Positions 1 to 6,719 of a DNA stretch of 57,647 bases are shown here, piece after piece. The DNA lies in the IMG/VR virus record IMGVR_UViG_3300017752_000012, positions 1 to 57,647 of that record. The stretch is one strand, 5' to 3'. A program made the position numbers and the translations under genes. The notes under the pieces are model-generated. The model was not told the DNA's origin, made no database searches, and saw only the letters and a program-made list of their open reading frames with translations. This stretch comes from a virus. Each line of letters begins with the position of its first letter. The stretch's first letter is position 1.

Positions 1-1
1 A

Positions 2-397
2 GGGGGCCAAGCATCTTTAACATTTGGTATCGCTGATACTAATGCGGTTAAAGTAGACCATGACGGTGTTGCAGACGATGACTATGCTAAGTTCACTGCT
101 AACGGTATAGAGGGTCGCAGTGCTTCAGAGGTTCTTACCGATATTGGAGCTCAGCCTGTTTTATCAGAAGGAGCATTTGCAAACGGAGATAAAACAAAGT
201 TAAATAATGTTGAGTTAAATGATCCGGAATTTGACAGTGTTATATTAGATAATCCAATTTCGACCACTAACTGGACAATTGAAGTTGATAACAGTGGTAG
301 TCTTGTTTTTAAATATGGCACTAACACGAGAATGAAATTAACTTTATCAGGTGAGTTAGTTGTAGATGACGACATTACGGCATTTGGAACTATATAA
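2..397 (+). CDS. tail fibre protein, C-terminal part (5' truncated)
   Basis: The frame is open from base 2 to a TAA at 395-397, about 131 residues, and its start lies before the window. The sequence is rich in Asp, Asn, Gly and Thr. It carries the stretch NGIEGRSASEVLTDIGA, a type of linker common in phage and prophage tail-fibre proteins, followed by beta-rich sequence with no cysteine. A role as a fibre shaft or tip contacting the host is inferred. It overlaps the next gene by one base (TAATG), so the two are probably translated together. The receptor and the missing N-terminal half cannot be judged. Confidence 0.6.
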   Translation, partial: GGQASLTFGIADTNAVKVDHDGVADDDYAKFTANGIEGRSASEVLTDIGAQPVLSEGAFANGDKTKLNNVELNDPEFDSVILDNPISTTNWTIEVDNSGSLVFKYGTNTRMKLTLSGELVVDDDITAFGTI

Positions 398-1020
398 TGG
401 CTACTCCCTTAACACAAAAATCAGGTAACGCATCTAGTAGTTTCGCTATATCTGCGAGTGATATAAACCATAGACTTGGTAATTCTGAAACTGCTGAAGT
501 AAGTATGAGCGATATTCCTACAAAATTACTGTTTTATCATGGCTTTACAACCGCACAGGAGATGGACTTTAAAGAGTTTTTAAACAAAACAAAAATAGTT
601 ACAGGAGTACTTTTTAACGTCAACATTGGATATCAAGCTGACTATTTCGGCTCCCAAATAGGAAGTATAACAGAGGATAGAATGGCAAGTGCTAACAATG
701 GAGGCTGGTATGCGGGCACTTCTGCTACACAATTAACAATAAGACAGATTATGTGGAATCAAAGCTCTAGTACGAGTAGAGTGGCTTTTCAGTTAGAAGA
801 ATCAGTAAGTGGTTCGGCGGTAGCATCAACAAATGGTTGGAGCAGTCTCTCAATACGTGCACTAATTGGATCACCCGCCTTTTCTACTAAAGAAGTTTTT
901 AAAAATAGTTACTCTAGTTTTAATGGTGCCACAGGTACTTACACTTGGACTAATGCTGTAGGATCAGTAAGCTCTCTAGGAAGCAGTTCAGGACTAGATA
1001 GATACATAGAGATAGGGTGA
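397..1020 (+). CDS. putative virion/tail-fibre-associated protein
   Basis: This 207-residue protein starts at the ATG overlapping the stop of the fibre gene. No clear ribosome site is seen, so coupling is likely. It is rich in Ser, Thr, Gly and Asn, has no cysteine, no signal peptide and no membrane segment. The alternating polar and aromatic residues (for example GATGTYTWTNAVGS) suggest a beta-sandwich, as in fibre-tip or decoration proteins. I do not recognise a family. Position beside the fibre supports a virion role, but this is inference. Confidence 0.5.
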   Translation: MATPLTQKSGNASSSFAISASDINHRLGNSETAEVSMSDIPTKLLFYHGFTTAQEMDFKEFLNKTKIVTGVLFNVNIGYQADYFGSQIGSITEDRMASANNGGWYAGTSATQLTIRQIMWNQSSSTSRVAFQLEESVSGSAVASTNGWSSLSIRALIGSPAFSTKEVFKNSYSSFNGATGTYTWTNAVGSVSSLGSSSGLDRYIEIG

Positions 1021-1029
1021 GGATATAAA

Positions 1030-1392
1030 ATGAATTATACATATACTTGGAGAATAACAAATTTAGAAGCAATAAGAGAGCAAGATTCTCTTACAAATGT
1101 TGTTGCAACTGCTTGGTGGATACTAGAAGGTCGAGACGAAAATGGTAAATATGCAAGACACTGGGGAGTCCAACAGCTAAACACAGATAATATTAATCCT
1201 GACACTTTTACCACATATGAAAATCTTACAGAAGCTCAAGTAATTACTTGGGTTGAAAATACTCTTATTAATCAAGAGTCTGATTTTGGACTCTCTGGGG
1301 AATATGAAAATGTTGTAGAAATGATGAAATCAAAATTGAGAGCTATTATAGAAGAAGAAGATGTATATCGTAATACAGGAATACCTTGGTAA
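1030..1392 (+). CDS. small conserved phage protein (DUF7936-like)
   Basis: A 120-residue protein with a good ribosome site (GAGGATAT) before the ATG. The pattern of a YTWRI start, two central Trp, a LTEAQVITWV segment in the middle and a short PW C-terminus matches, from memory, a family of small phage proteins found near tail fibres (DUF7936-type). Function is unknown. A tail-fibre assembly role would be a guess from position. It is the last gene before a strong promoter at 1412-1440. Confidence 0.5.
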   Translation: MNYTYTWRITNLEAIREQDSLTNVVATAWWILEGRDENGKYARHWGVQQLNTDNINPDTFTTYENLTEAQVITWVENTLINQESDFGLSGEYENVVEMMKSKLRAIIEEEDVYRNTGIPW

Positions 1393-1411
1393 GTACTCCA
1401 AAAAATACTTC

Positions 1412-1440
1412 TTGACAACTTTGCTTAAACATGGTATAGT
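1412..1440 (+). promoter_or_regulatory. sigma70 promoter ahead of the exported-protein set
   Basis: TTGACA at 1412-1417 and TATAGT at 1435-1440 are separated by 17 bases. An AAAAAATACTTC stretch precedes the -35 box, as in the other promoters of this phage. Transcription should start near 1447, about 30 bases before the ATG at 1479. Confidence 0.8.
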
Positions 1441-1478
1441 GAGCATATTAAAAATTAACCAAAACTTATAGGCTACAA

Positions 1479-2009
1479 ATGAAATTAAGGTACTTACTAC
1501 TTCTCTGCTTACCTTTAACGGTACTAGCTGCAGAAGATACAATAATTACAGAGTCGACTTCTACGAGTGACGTAAGCACTACTACTAAACTAGAGTCTCC
1601 TCCTCCTTCGGCAATCACGCCGACAATGAATATATCCAACTCTGACCTCTGTACAGTCGGAGTTGCGGGTGCAGTGCAAACCCAGATACTAGGTATCAGC
1701 ATGGGGACAACTGTACGAGACATGAACTGCGAAAAATTAAAGAATGCGAAGACTTTGTACGATATGGGTATGAAAGTCGCTGCTGTGTCTATTATGTGCC
1801 AAGACCAACGTGTATTTGATGCAATGATGAATGCAGGTACTCCATGTCCTTATGAAGGCCTTATCGGAGAAGCCGCAAAAGCAGCATGGGATGCAAACGT
1901 AGAAGAAACACCTGTAGAAATTGAAGCAGAGGAGATACTTGATGAAAAGACGAAACAAACTCTTTGGGGTCTTGGCAGCATCTTTGCTTTGCTCCTCATC
2001 TTACTCTGA
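1479..2009 (+). CDS. exported protein with C-terminal membrane anchor
   Basis: 176 residues, first gene after the promoter at 1412. Residues 1-18 form a signal peptide (LLLLCLPLTVLAA, likely cut after LAA). A Ser/Thr/Pro-rich linker follows to about residue 50. The core has four cysteines (in DLC, MNCEK, MCQDQ and TPCPYEG) that could form disulfides. The protein ends in a hydrophobic segment (WGLGSIFALLLILL) with nothing after it, so it is probably anchored in the inner membrane and faces the periplasm. I recall similar proteins in uncultured marine phages but no assigned function. Its last 68 bases also encode the start of the next gene in another frame. Confidence 0.7.
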   Translation: MKLRYLLLLCLPLTVLAAEDTIITESTSTSDVSTTTKLESPPPSAITPTMNISNSDLCTVGVAGAVQTQILGISMGTTVRDMNCEKLKNAKTLYDMGMKVAAVSIMCQDQRVFDAMMNAGTPCPYEGLIGEAAKAAWDANVEETPVEIEAEEILDEKTKQTLWGLGSIFALLLILL

Positions 2010-2790
2010 TAATATAGTTTATGGACAATCGAATGTAAATGCCCGTACTTGGGCAATGCAGAACGTATTACCACAACAAGCAGGACTTACAATTTCTCAC
2101 ATTGTATATGAATACAGTGTAGAGAAAGAAACACAAGATGCGATGTTGGTGCATGTTTCAAATGAAAATGCAATCAACGGAGGATACATCTTTCGATCTA
2201 CAGATGATTGGACAGGGCAACCTTCCAACACAGTGAAGAAGATTAAGCCAGCATCGCAACTTCCCATACAATTTTGGGGAAATGGATCGATAGAAACAGA
2301 AGGTTTCGGTACAGTTTTAAACCCTTCTGTAAAGTATAACTGGAGGTACGAACCTTGTTTCGATCCTCAGTCTGATCCAACATGTCCAGGGTACATGATA
2401 CCTTACGACTTGGAAGATATACTAGTAGAACCTGTAGATCCTCTTGAAGATCAATATATTCAAGAACAACTTGAAAGACAGGCATTGCTTGAAGAAGAAG
2501 AAGAGTTTGAGCGAAAAGAGCGTTTGAAGAAAAACAAGCGTGACATGGAAAAGCTCTTAGGCGGAATTAATACTAAACTTATGTCAGACCTTGCACTAGT
2601 TCAAGAAGCAGCATACTTTAGTATAAACTTATTTCCTACTTCATATTATAGTCCTTTAGAGGGCGGAACATATGAAGATGCCTTGCAACTGATTGATGCA
2701 GAGTTGCCGGACAACAAAGAGGGAAGACGAGTGAACTACACTCAACAAAAACTGCATGAAGAAATGATACAATCACAATATGATAATTGA
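1942..2790 (+). CDS. exported coiled-coil protein
   Basis: The start chosen is the ATG at 1942, preceded by AGAGGAG at 1928-1934. A TTG at 1921 in the same frame is less likely because the ribosome site lies inside it. The 282-residue product begins with Lys/Arg residues and a hydrophobic core (LFGVLAASLLCSSSYS), a signal peptide probably cut before DN. There is no good lipobox. A beta-type domain follows, then an acidic and basic helical stretch around residues 175-210 (LLEEEEEFERKERLKKNK) that should form a coiled coil. Two cysteines lie in a PCFDPQSDPTCPG motif. No family recognised. It overlaps the preceding gene by 68 bases and sits in the exported-protein set. Confidence 0.65.
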   Translation: MKRRNKLFGVLAASLLCSSSYSDNIVYGQSNVNARTWAMQNVLPQQAGLTISHIVYEYSVEKETQDAMLVHVSNENAINGGYIFRSTDDWTGQPSNTVKKIKPASQLPIQFWGNGSIETEGFGTVLNPSVKYNWRYEPCFDPQSDPTCPGYMIPYDLEDILVEPVDPLEDQYIQEQLERQALLEEEEEFERKERLKKNKRDMEKLLGGINTKLMSDLALVQEAAYFSINLFPTSYYSPLEGGTYEDALQLIDAELPDNKEGRRVNYTQQKLHEEMIQSQYDN

Positions 2791-2825
2791 TTATCAAGAG
2801 TGCTTCGGCACTTAAGAGATATACT

Positions 2826-3317
2826 ATGAAGAAATCTTTGTTAGCAGCCGGACTTTTACTTTCTAGCGCAGCTTTTGCAAATGTTCCTATTACAGGTTCA
2901 GTAGCATCAAAATGCGTAATTAATGTAGATACTCCTGGCGTTTATGGTAACCCTTCTGCAAATCTACTAAGCACTGACCCTTCAGACGGTGGAGTTGTAC
3001 CTGTAGTTCGTTACGATATTATTAGCGCAGAGCTTTACAAAGCCAAAATTAGTTATCCTGACGAGTTTACAAGCAGTCCTTCTTTGAATGACGTTGTAAA
3101 CTGGACAGGCAGTGTAACAGTAAGTCAAACTTCAGACGAGTCAATGGCATCATTTGAGACAAACAAAGTAGAGTATAATAACACTACTGAGTATGATTTA
3201 GATGTGCAAGGCAGCGTTTGGTTTGATATTACTTCAACTGCAGACTATGGTTATGATAAATCCTTCCCTGGTGGAGACTATCAAGCAACCGTAACTGCGG
3301 AGTGTATTGCACTGTAA
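2826..3317 (+). CDS. exported pilin-like or spore-coat-U-like small protein
   Basis: The ATG at 2826 is chosen because it gives a clean signal peptide (KKSLLAAGLLLSSAAFA, cut before NVP). The mature protein is about 145 residues, beta-rich, with one cysteine near each end (SKCVINV and TAECIAL) that could pair. The pattern of paired terminal cysteines and a final ATVTAEC strand recalls Ig-like fold subunits of chaperone-assembled pili and the spore coat U domain. This is a resemblance of pattern, not a proven homology. The next gene, starting at the TAATG overlap, looks like a chaperone-type domain, which fits a subunit-chaperone pair. No usher gene is seen. Confidence 0.5.
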   Translation: MKKSLLAAGLLLSSAAFANVPITGSVASKCVINVDTPGVYGNPSANLLSTDPSDGGVVPVVRYDIISAELYKAKISYPDEFTSSPSLNDVVNWTGSVTVSQTSDESMASFETNKVEYNNTTEYDLDVQGSVWFDITSTADYGYDKSFPGGDYQATVTAECIAL

Positions 3318-3691
3318 TGCGATTCTGGGTTGTATTACTTGGTGTGTTAACTCATGGCTTCGTTTGGAGTCATGAGTTAACTCCCACTTACCCTACATTA
3401 GAGACTTCTTATATGTCAGGAGTTCTCAAAGCAGAAATGCATCTATTCAATAGTCGAAAGGATATCAACTATTATTCAGTCTCAGTCTACGATAAAGACT
3501 GGAAGCCTGTCAAATTTGCTACGGAAAGCAAAATCATACAAATGGACTATCTAGATCATAAAGATATAGAGGTCTATGTTCGCACAAAAGATCAAGAAAA
3601 AGCACATTATATTTGCACTAAATCGAAAATCCTGAAAGGTAAGAGTGCACCGACACTACTCGCATCAAGGATTTGTTCAAAAATAAAATAA
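3317..3691 (+). CDS. exported protein resembling a pilus-chaperone N-terminal domain
   Basis: 124 residues from the ATG at 3317, which shares one base with the previous TAA (TAATG), so the two are likely coupled. Residues 1-18 are a signal peptide (cut after FVWS). The mature part alternates beta strands (MHLFNSRKDINYYSVSVYDK, IIQMDYLDHKDIEVYVR) and ends in YICTKSK and RICSKIK, giving two cysteines. The strand order, and the idea of a periplasmic Ig-like domain binding a partner subunit, recall PapD-type chaperone domain 1. Only one domain is present where PapD has two. The family assignment is inference. Confidence 0.5.
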   Translation: MRFWVVLLGVLTHGFVWSHELTPTYPTLETSYMSGVLKAEMHLFNSRKDINYYSVSVYDKDWKPVKFATESKIIQMDYLDHKDIEVYVRTKDQEKAHYICTKSKILKGKSAPTLLASRICSKIK

Positions 3692-3700
3692 GAGGCAAGC

Positions 3701-4123
3701 GTGAAAAAGATAGTTTTATTGGCACTACTGGTAAGTAGTTCGACATGGGGACAAGGATCACTGAATCTGAACATCCCTCAGTCGAATCAAACCCATGCCC
3801 AAGATAAAATTAGATCAGGCAACGTTGATTGTCAGAATGCTATAGGTTCCTCTACGAATTTCGAGTTTGGAGTAGTTGGTATTATTGAACAAGGTGATAC
3901 CCCCTTTACTACTCAAATTCAAGAAGTACAAGATCAAGAATATCGAGACGTAGGAGTATACGCGCGCATAAATATTCCTATCGGCGGACCAAAAGAACGT
4001 ATCAACTGTAACACTCTGTATCAGTTGGAGCTAACAAAGAAACGTCTAGAAGTAGAGAAGCTACAGCGTGAGGTTATGCAATTACGTAAGCTTCAATTTA
4101 CAGACGATGTTGAGGAAAATTAA
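3701..4123 (+). CDS. exported small protein with C-terminal coiled coil
   Basis: 140 residues. The start is a GTG at 3701, chosen because AGAGG lies about six bases upstream and a signal peptide follows at once (KKIVLLALLVSSSTWGQ). The mature protein has a conserved-looking core with two cysteines (NVDCQNAIGSS and INCNTL) and hydrophobic strands (FEFGVVGIIEQ, VGVYARINIPIGGP). It ends in a helical Leu/Lys/Glu-rich segment (ELTKKRLEVEKLQREVMQL) typical of a coiled coil. I recall similar proteins in marine metagenomic phages without a known role. It is the last exported member of the set starting at 1479. Confidence 0.6.
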   Translation: MKKIVLLALLVSSSTWGQGSLNLNIPQSNQTHAQDKIRSGNVDCQNAIGSSTNFEFGVVGIIEQGDTPFTTQIQEVQDQEYRDVGVYARINIPIGGPKERINCNTLYQLELTKKRLEVEKLQREVMQLRKLQFTDDVEEN

Positions 4124-4125
4124 AA

Positions 4126-4584
4126 ATGGCAGAATTTGAAATTGCAGGAATGACATTCAAAGGTGGGAAGATGGCGGTAATATTAACTGCTCTTTCTACG
4201 CTAGGTGGTGCTAGCTGGGCTGGCTTCGAGTTTTACAAAGATTATATGGACATGAAAGAAATTGTACAAAATATAGATGTAGACGCTATTGAGGCACGAA
4301 ATACTCAAATAGTGCAGAAACTAGACGATGCCATCGAATATACACGAGATATCAAATCTGGACTACGAGATGATATTCTGAGTATTGAAAAACAAGCAGA
4401 CCGTGTTGAAGACAAAGCCCGAAATATGGAAGAAAAAGTACGAGACATGATTGACAAAGCAAGTGAGCGATTTGAAACCAGACGAGATTCCTTAATTAAG
4501 GATAACAATAGAGAGCTGAAGGACTTAGAAAAACGACTTACAGATAAGATCCAAAAAGCACTTGATAATCCACTTGCAGACTAG
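4126..4584 (+). CDS. membrane-anchored long coiled-coil protein
   Basis: 152 residues, ATG preceded by GAGGAAAA. One hydrophobic segment lies at about residues 14-36 (MAVILTALSTLGGASWAGFE). The rest, residues 40-150, is almost entirely charged heptad-like helix (for example ADRVEDKARNMEEKVRDMID). This could be a membrane-tethered coiled coil spanning the periplasm or lying on the inner face of the membrane. A spanin-like role in lysis is conceivable because one half of a spanin pair has this shape, but no partner lipoprotein is seen. Function unknown. Confidence 0.6.
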   Translation: MAEFEIAGMTFKGGKMAVILTALSTLGGASWAGFEFYKDYMDMKEIVQNIDVDAIEARNTQIVQKLDDAIEYTRDIKSGLRDDILSIEKQADRVEDKARNMEEKVRDMIDKASERFETRRDSLIKDNNRELKDLEKRLTDKIQKALDNPLAD

Positions 4585-4602
4585 ACCTGAGAAAAATATC
4601 TC

Positions 4603-4631
4603 TTGACAATATAACCCTAAGTTAGTATAAT
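4603..4631 (+). promoter_or_regulatory. sigma70 promoter for a leaderless terminase mRNA
   Basis: TTGACA at 4603-4608, 17 bases, then TATAAT at 4626-4631. The usual start, seven bases past the -10 box, falls at 4638. The ATG of the next gene is at 4639-4641, so the transcript would have no 5' leader and no ribosome site. Confidence 0.8.
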
Positions 4632-4638
4632 ACGAGAC

Positions 4639-5103
4639 ATGGCAAAAGAACTCACTACAATCTCCCCAGAGGGACTGGAGATAGCAAATAGTTATTTACA
4701 GTTCGGCAATATTCGCGGTGTATGCGACTACCTCCAGGTACCTGAACAACAAGTAGTTGAAGTCCTTAATAAGCGTGAAGTAAAAAAGTATATCGATACT
4801 GTTTATCTAGATATGGGCTATCGCAATAAAAATAATATTGCTACTGTACTAGATGAAATGATTGCGTCAAAACTAGATGAAGCCCAGGAATCTGGAATGT
4901 ACTCTAGTAAAGATTTGGCAGACTTATTACAAATGGCTCATAAGATGCGTATGGATGAAATTAAAGCCCAAGCAGATTTAGAAAAAGCCCAGAGTAGCAA
5001 CATAAAGAACCAAACAAATGTGCAGATTAATGAAGCTGTCCCATTTGGTCAGGGAAATTATGGTAAGCTGATGGAGAAACTTCTCAAAGATGGAACAGAA
5101 TGA
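4639..5103 (+). CDS. terS: terminase small subunit
   Basis: 154 residues. The N-terminal third reads as a helix-turn-helix (NIRGVCDYLQVPEQQVVEVL) suited to binding the packaging site. A helical oligomerisation region follows and the tail is polar. The size, the HTH-first layout and its place at the head of the packaging region fit phage small terminases, which recognise viral DNA and hand it to the large subunit encoded at 7447. No ribosome site is visible because the promoter's -10 box ends seven bases before the ATG, so initiation may be leaderless. It overlaps the next gene by 14 bases. Confidence 0.65.
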   Translation: MAKELTTISPEGLEIANSYLQFGNIRGVCDYLQVPEQQVVEVLNKREVKKYIDTVYLDMGYRNKNNIATVLDEMIASKLDEAQESGMYSSKDLADLLQMAHKMRMDEIKAQADLEKAQSSNIKNQTNVQINEAVPFGQGNYGKLMEKLLKDGTE

Positions 5104-5299
5104 AAAAATCAATGATCTTGAAAAGGGTCTCTATGCTCACGAAGTAATGTGTGAAGAACGGTGGAAGACTTGCTTTCAACGTTTAGAAGATGTCGAGACT
5201 TCTCTAAATAGAATAGAGACTCGTATGGTTCGTATAGGCGGAACAGTAATTATGTTCCTGGCGGGTGTGATAGTAACACTACTCACCCAATTGGGGTAA
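5090..5299 (+). CDS. small membrane protein, XhlA/holin-like
   Basis: 69 residues starting inside the end of the terminase small gene. Residues 1-45 are a charged helix with heptad spacing (FQRLEDVETSLNRIETRM). A single membrane segment follows at about 47-66 (IGGTVIMFLAGVIVTLLTQL). This layout, coiled coil then one C-terminal membrane helix, is that of XhlA-type proteins, which work with holins in cell lysis. The match is by architecture only. A holin-like role would help explain lysis in a phage where no endolysin was recognised. Confidence 0.5.
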   Translation: MEQNEKINDLEKGLYAHEVMCEERWKTCFQRLEDVETSLNRIETRMVRIGGTVIMFLAGVIVTLLTQLG

Positions 5300-5302
5300 G
5301 TT

Positions 5303-5371
5303 ATGCACTGTGCAGGTAAATCAAAAAAACGAAAAAAGAAAAAGGGCGGTAAAAAACGTAGGGGATACTAA
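5303..5371 (+). CDS. 22-residue hyper-basic peptide gene
   Basis: An ATG at 5303 opens a 22-residue frame whose product is more than half Lys and Arg (KSKKRKKKKGGKKRRGY). Its TAA shares a base with the ATG of the next gene (TAATG), the same tight packing as its neighbours, which is the main argument that it is translated. No ribosome site stands out (GGGGTAAGTT). It is the first of a series of very basic small genes running to 6396. Function unknown; nucleic-acid binding is inferred from charge. Confidence 0.45.
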   Translation: MHCAGKSKKRKKKKGGKKRRGY

Positions 5372-5523
5372 TGAAGTATAAGACTAAAAGAGCTGCAAGA
5401 AAAGCAGCAAAGCGTCTAGGGCTCAAAGGTATTCACTCACATGGTAGAGGGAAGAACAAGATCTACATGGCAGGTAGTACTCATAAAGCATATGAGAACG
5501 CCAAAAAGCGGAGAAAAAGATGA
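5371..5523 (+). CDS. 50-residue basic protein
   Basis: Starts at the ATG at 5371 overlapping the previous stop and ends in TGA at 5521-5523, which overlaps the next ATG by four bases (ATGA). The product is Lys/Arg-rich at both ends (KYKTKRAARKAAKRLGLKG and NAKKRRKR) with a central HSHGRGKNKIYMAGSTHKAY that looks like a folded core. The overlaps on both sides and the structured middle support a real gene. Function unknown, possibly DNA or RNA binding. Confidence 0.55.
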   Translation: MKYKTKRAARKAAKRLGLKGIHSHGRGKNKIYMAGSTHKAYENAKKRRKR

Positions 5524-5741
5524 TTCAGATTTTTGAAAAACGTGGCAGATGGTGTTATCGAGATGATGCAGGAAGACTTCATAAGTTCGATACAGAAGCA
5601 GAAGCCAAGAGCTCTTTAGGGCTAGAGATCGTAGACGATGCCGAGAAAAAAATCGAAACGAAAAGTAACAAAGAAAAAGCCAATACCAACAAACAAAAAA
5701 CTGTACTCAACAGTAAAAGCAGCAACAAAAAGAAAATTTAA
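5520..5741 (+). CDS. 73-residue basic protein, overlaps the next gene by 104 bases
   Basis: Starts at the ATGA overlap at 5520. The first 37 residues (MIQIFEKRGRWCYRDDAGRL then HKFDTEAEAKSSLG) look like a small folded unit. The remainder (from about residue 40) is low-complexity Lys/Asn/Ser sequence read from the same DNA as the start of the gene at 5638. Either both frames are used, or the C-terminal half is merely tolerated. The N-terminal half appears selected because it has a coherent hydrophobic pattern. Confidence 0.5.
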   Translation: MIQIFEKRGRWCYRDDAGRLHKFDTEAEAKSSLGLEIVDDAEKKIETKSNKEKANTNKQKTVLNSKSSNKKKI

Positions 5742-5829
5742 AGTTTATCCCTCTGCTTATGCAAATGCCTACCTTGTAAAAGAGTATAAGAGAAGAGGTG
5801 GTAAGTACCGTATGGGAGTTAAGAAATGA
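5638..5829 (+). CDS. basic protein with a YPSAYANAYLVKEY motif
   Basis: 63 residues. The first 30 are Lys/Arg-rich (PRKKSKRKVTKKKP). The second half carries KFKVYPSAYANAYLVKEYKR followed by GGKYR, a motif I recall from small basic proteins of phages and large DNA viruses. That conserved-looking core makes this the more certain of the two overlapping frames here. It starts 104 bases before the previous gene ends and its TGA overlaps the next ATG (ATGA at 5826-5829). Function unknown; binding to nucleic acid is inferred. Confidence 0.6.
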   Translation: MPRKKSKRKVTKKKPIPTNKKLYSTVKAATKRKFKVYPSAYANAYLVKEYKRRGGKYRMGVKK

Positions 5830-6113
5830 AACCTCGTAAAAGCGGCCTTAGTAAATGGTTTAAAGAAAAGTGGGTAGATATATCCCGTCCAAAGAAAGGC
5901 GGGGGCTACAAATCTTGTGGTCGAAAGAAGGCAAAAGGAAAAGGATATCCTAAATGTGTACCGGCGGCAAAAGCTGCTCGTATGACAGCAGCCCAGAAAA
6001 GATCAGCTATTCGTAGAAAACGAAAAGCAGGAAATCCAGGGGGCAAGCCACGCAATGTTAGTACATTCGTGAAACGGAGAAAAAGCAGTGGCCGCAAAAA
6101 GAAAAAGAGGTAA
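5826..6113 (+). CDS. basic protein, DUF5872-like
   Basis: 95 residues. The N-terminal half reads LSKWFKEKWVDISRPKKGGG, then CGRKKAKGKGYPKCVPAAKA and ARMTAAQKRSAIRRKRKAGN. I recall this arrangement, a Trp-rich start, two cysteines about 15 residues apart and a basic helix, from a family shared by phages and giant viruses (DUF5872 by memory). The last 20 residues are almost pure Arg/Lys/Ser. The two cysteines might bind metal or pair. It overlaps its neighbours on both sides. Function unknown. Confidence 0.6.
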   Translation: MKPRKSGLSKWFKEKWVDISRPKKGGGYKSCGRKKAKGKGYPKCVPAAKAARMTAAQKRSAIRRKRKAGNPGGKPRNVSTFVKRRKSSGRKKKKR

Positions 6114-6396
6114 GAAGAAAGATTCTCGTCTTGCACGAGCAAGAGTAAAAGGCTACAATAAACCTCGTCGCACGCCTGGACATTCGAAGAAGTCACACAT
6201 CGTTGTGGCAAAAGTAGGTAGTAAAGTTAAAACTATTCGTTTCGGTCAGCAGGGAGCTAAAACGGCAGGGAAGCCGAAGGCCGGAGAGTCAGAAAGAATG
6301 AAAAAGAAACGTGCGTCATTTAAAGCAAGACACGCAAAGAATATAGCTAAAGGCAAAATGTCTGCGGCATATTGGGCGAATAAAGTAAAATGGTAG
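6088..6396 (+). CDS. basic protein, DUF6321-like
   Basis: 102 residues from a GTG at 6088, chosen because CGGAG lies nine or ten bases upstream and no ATG is available before the conserved part. The product contains SRLARARVKGYNKPRRTPGH, then SHIVVAKVGSKVKTIRFGQQ, and ends NIAKGKMSAAYWANKVKW. This is a strongly recognisable family of phages and large viruses (DUF6321 by memory). Net charge is very high. Together with the preceding four or five genes it forms a block of basic proteins placed between terminase subunits. Function unknown. Confidence 0.65.
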   Translation: MAAKRKRGKKKDSRLARARVKGYNKPRRTPGHSKKSHIVVAKVGSKVKTIRFGQQGAKTAGKPKAGESERMKKKRASFKARHAKNIAKGKMSAAYWANKVKW

Positions 6397-6719
6397 AAGA
6401 AACTAAAACTGTAGAAGGCTTAGAAGGCGCTGACCTAAACGGTGATGGTCATATTTCCCAAGAAGAGCTAGAACTTCATTTAGAGTTCAAGCGTAAAGAA
6501 ATGGAAGACGCTGACGCAATGCGAGATGCTCAACGGAATATGGCATGGTTTGCTTTAGGCGGAATGCTACTATACCCCTTCGCAGTAGTGGTTGCAGAGC
6601 TAATAGGTCTGGACAACGCATCAAAAGTACTTGGAGATATGGCTCCGACCTATTTTGTCTCTGTAGCAGCAATTGTAGCCGCGTTTTACGGCAAAGAAGC
6701 ATTAACAGGTAAAAAATAA
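6390..6719 (+). CDS. EF-hand, two-helix membrane protein (holin candidate)
   Basis: 109 residues. Residues 15-26 (DLNGDGHISQEE) form a canonical EF-hand loop, with D15, N17, D19, S23 and E26 in calcium-binding positions. A charged helix follows, then membrane segments at about 51-73 and 84-103 with the short loop LDNASKVLGDMAPT between them. I recall EF-hand plus two-helix proteins from marine phages, where they are sometimes called holins. A calcium-responsive membrane pore is an attractive idea but unproven. It overlaps the previous gene by seven bases and the next by one. Confidence 0.6.
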   Translation: MVEETKTVEGLEGADLNGDGHISQEELELHLEFKRKEMEDADAMRDAQRNMAWFALGGMLLYPFAVVVAELIGLDNASKVLGDMAPTYFVSVAAIVAAFYGKEALTGKK

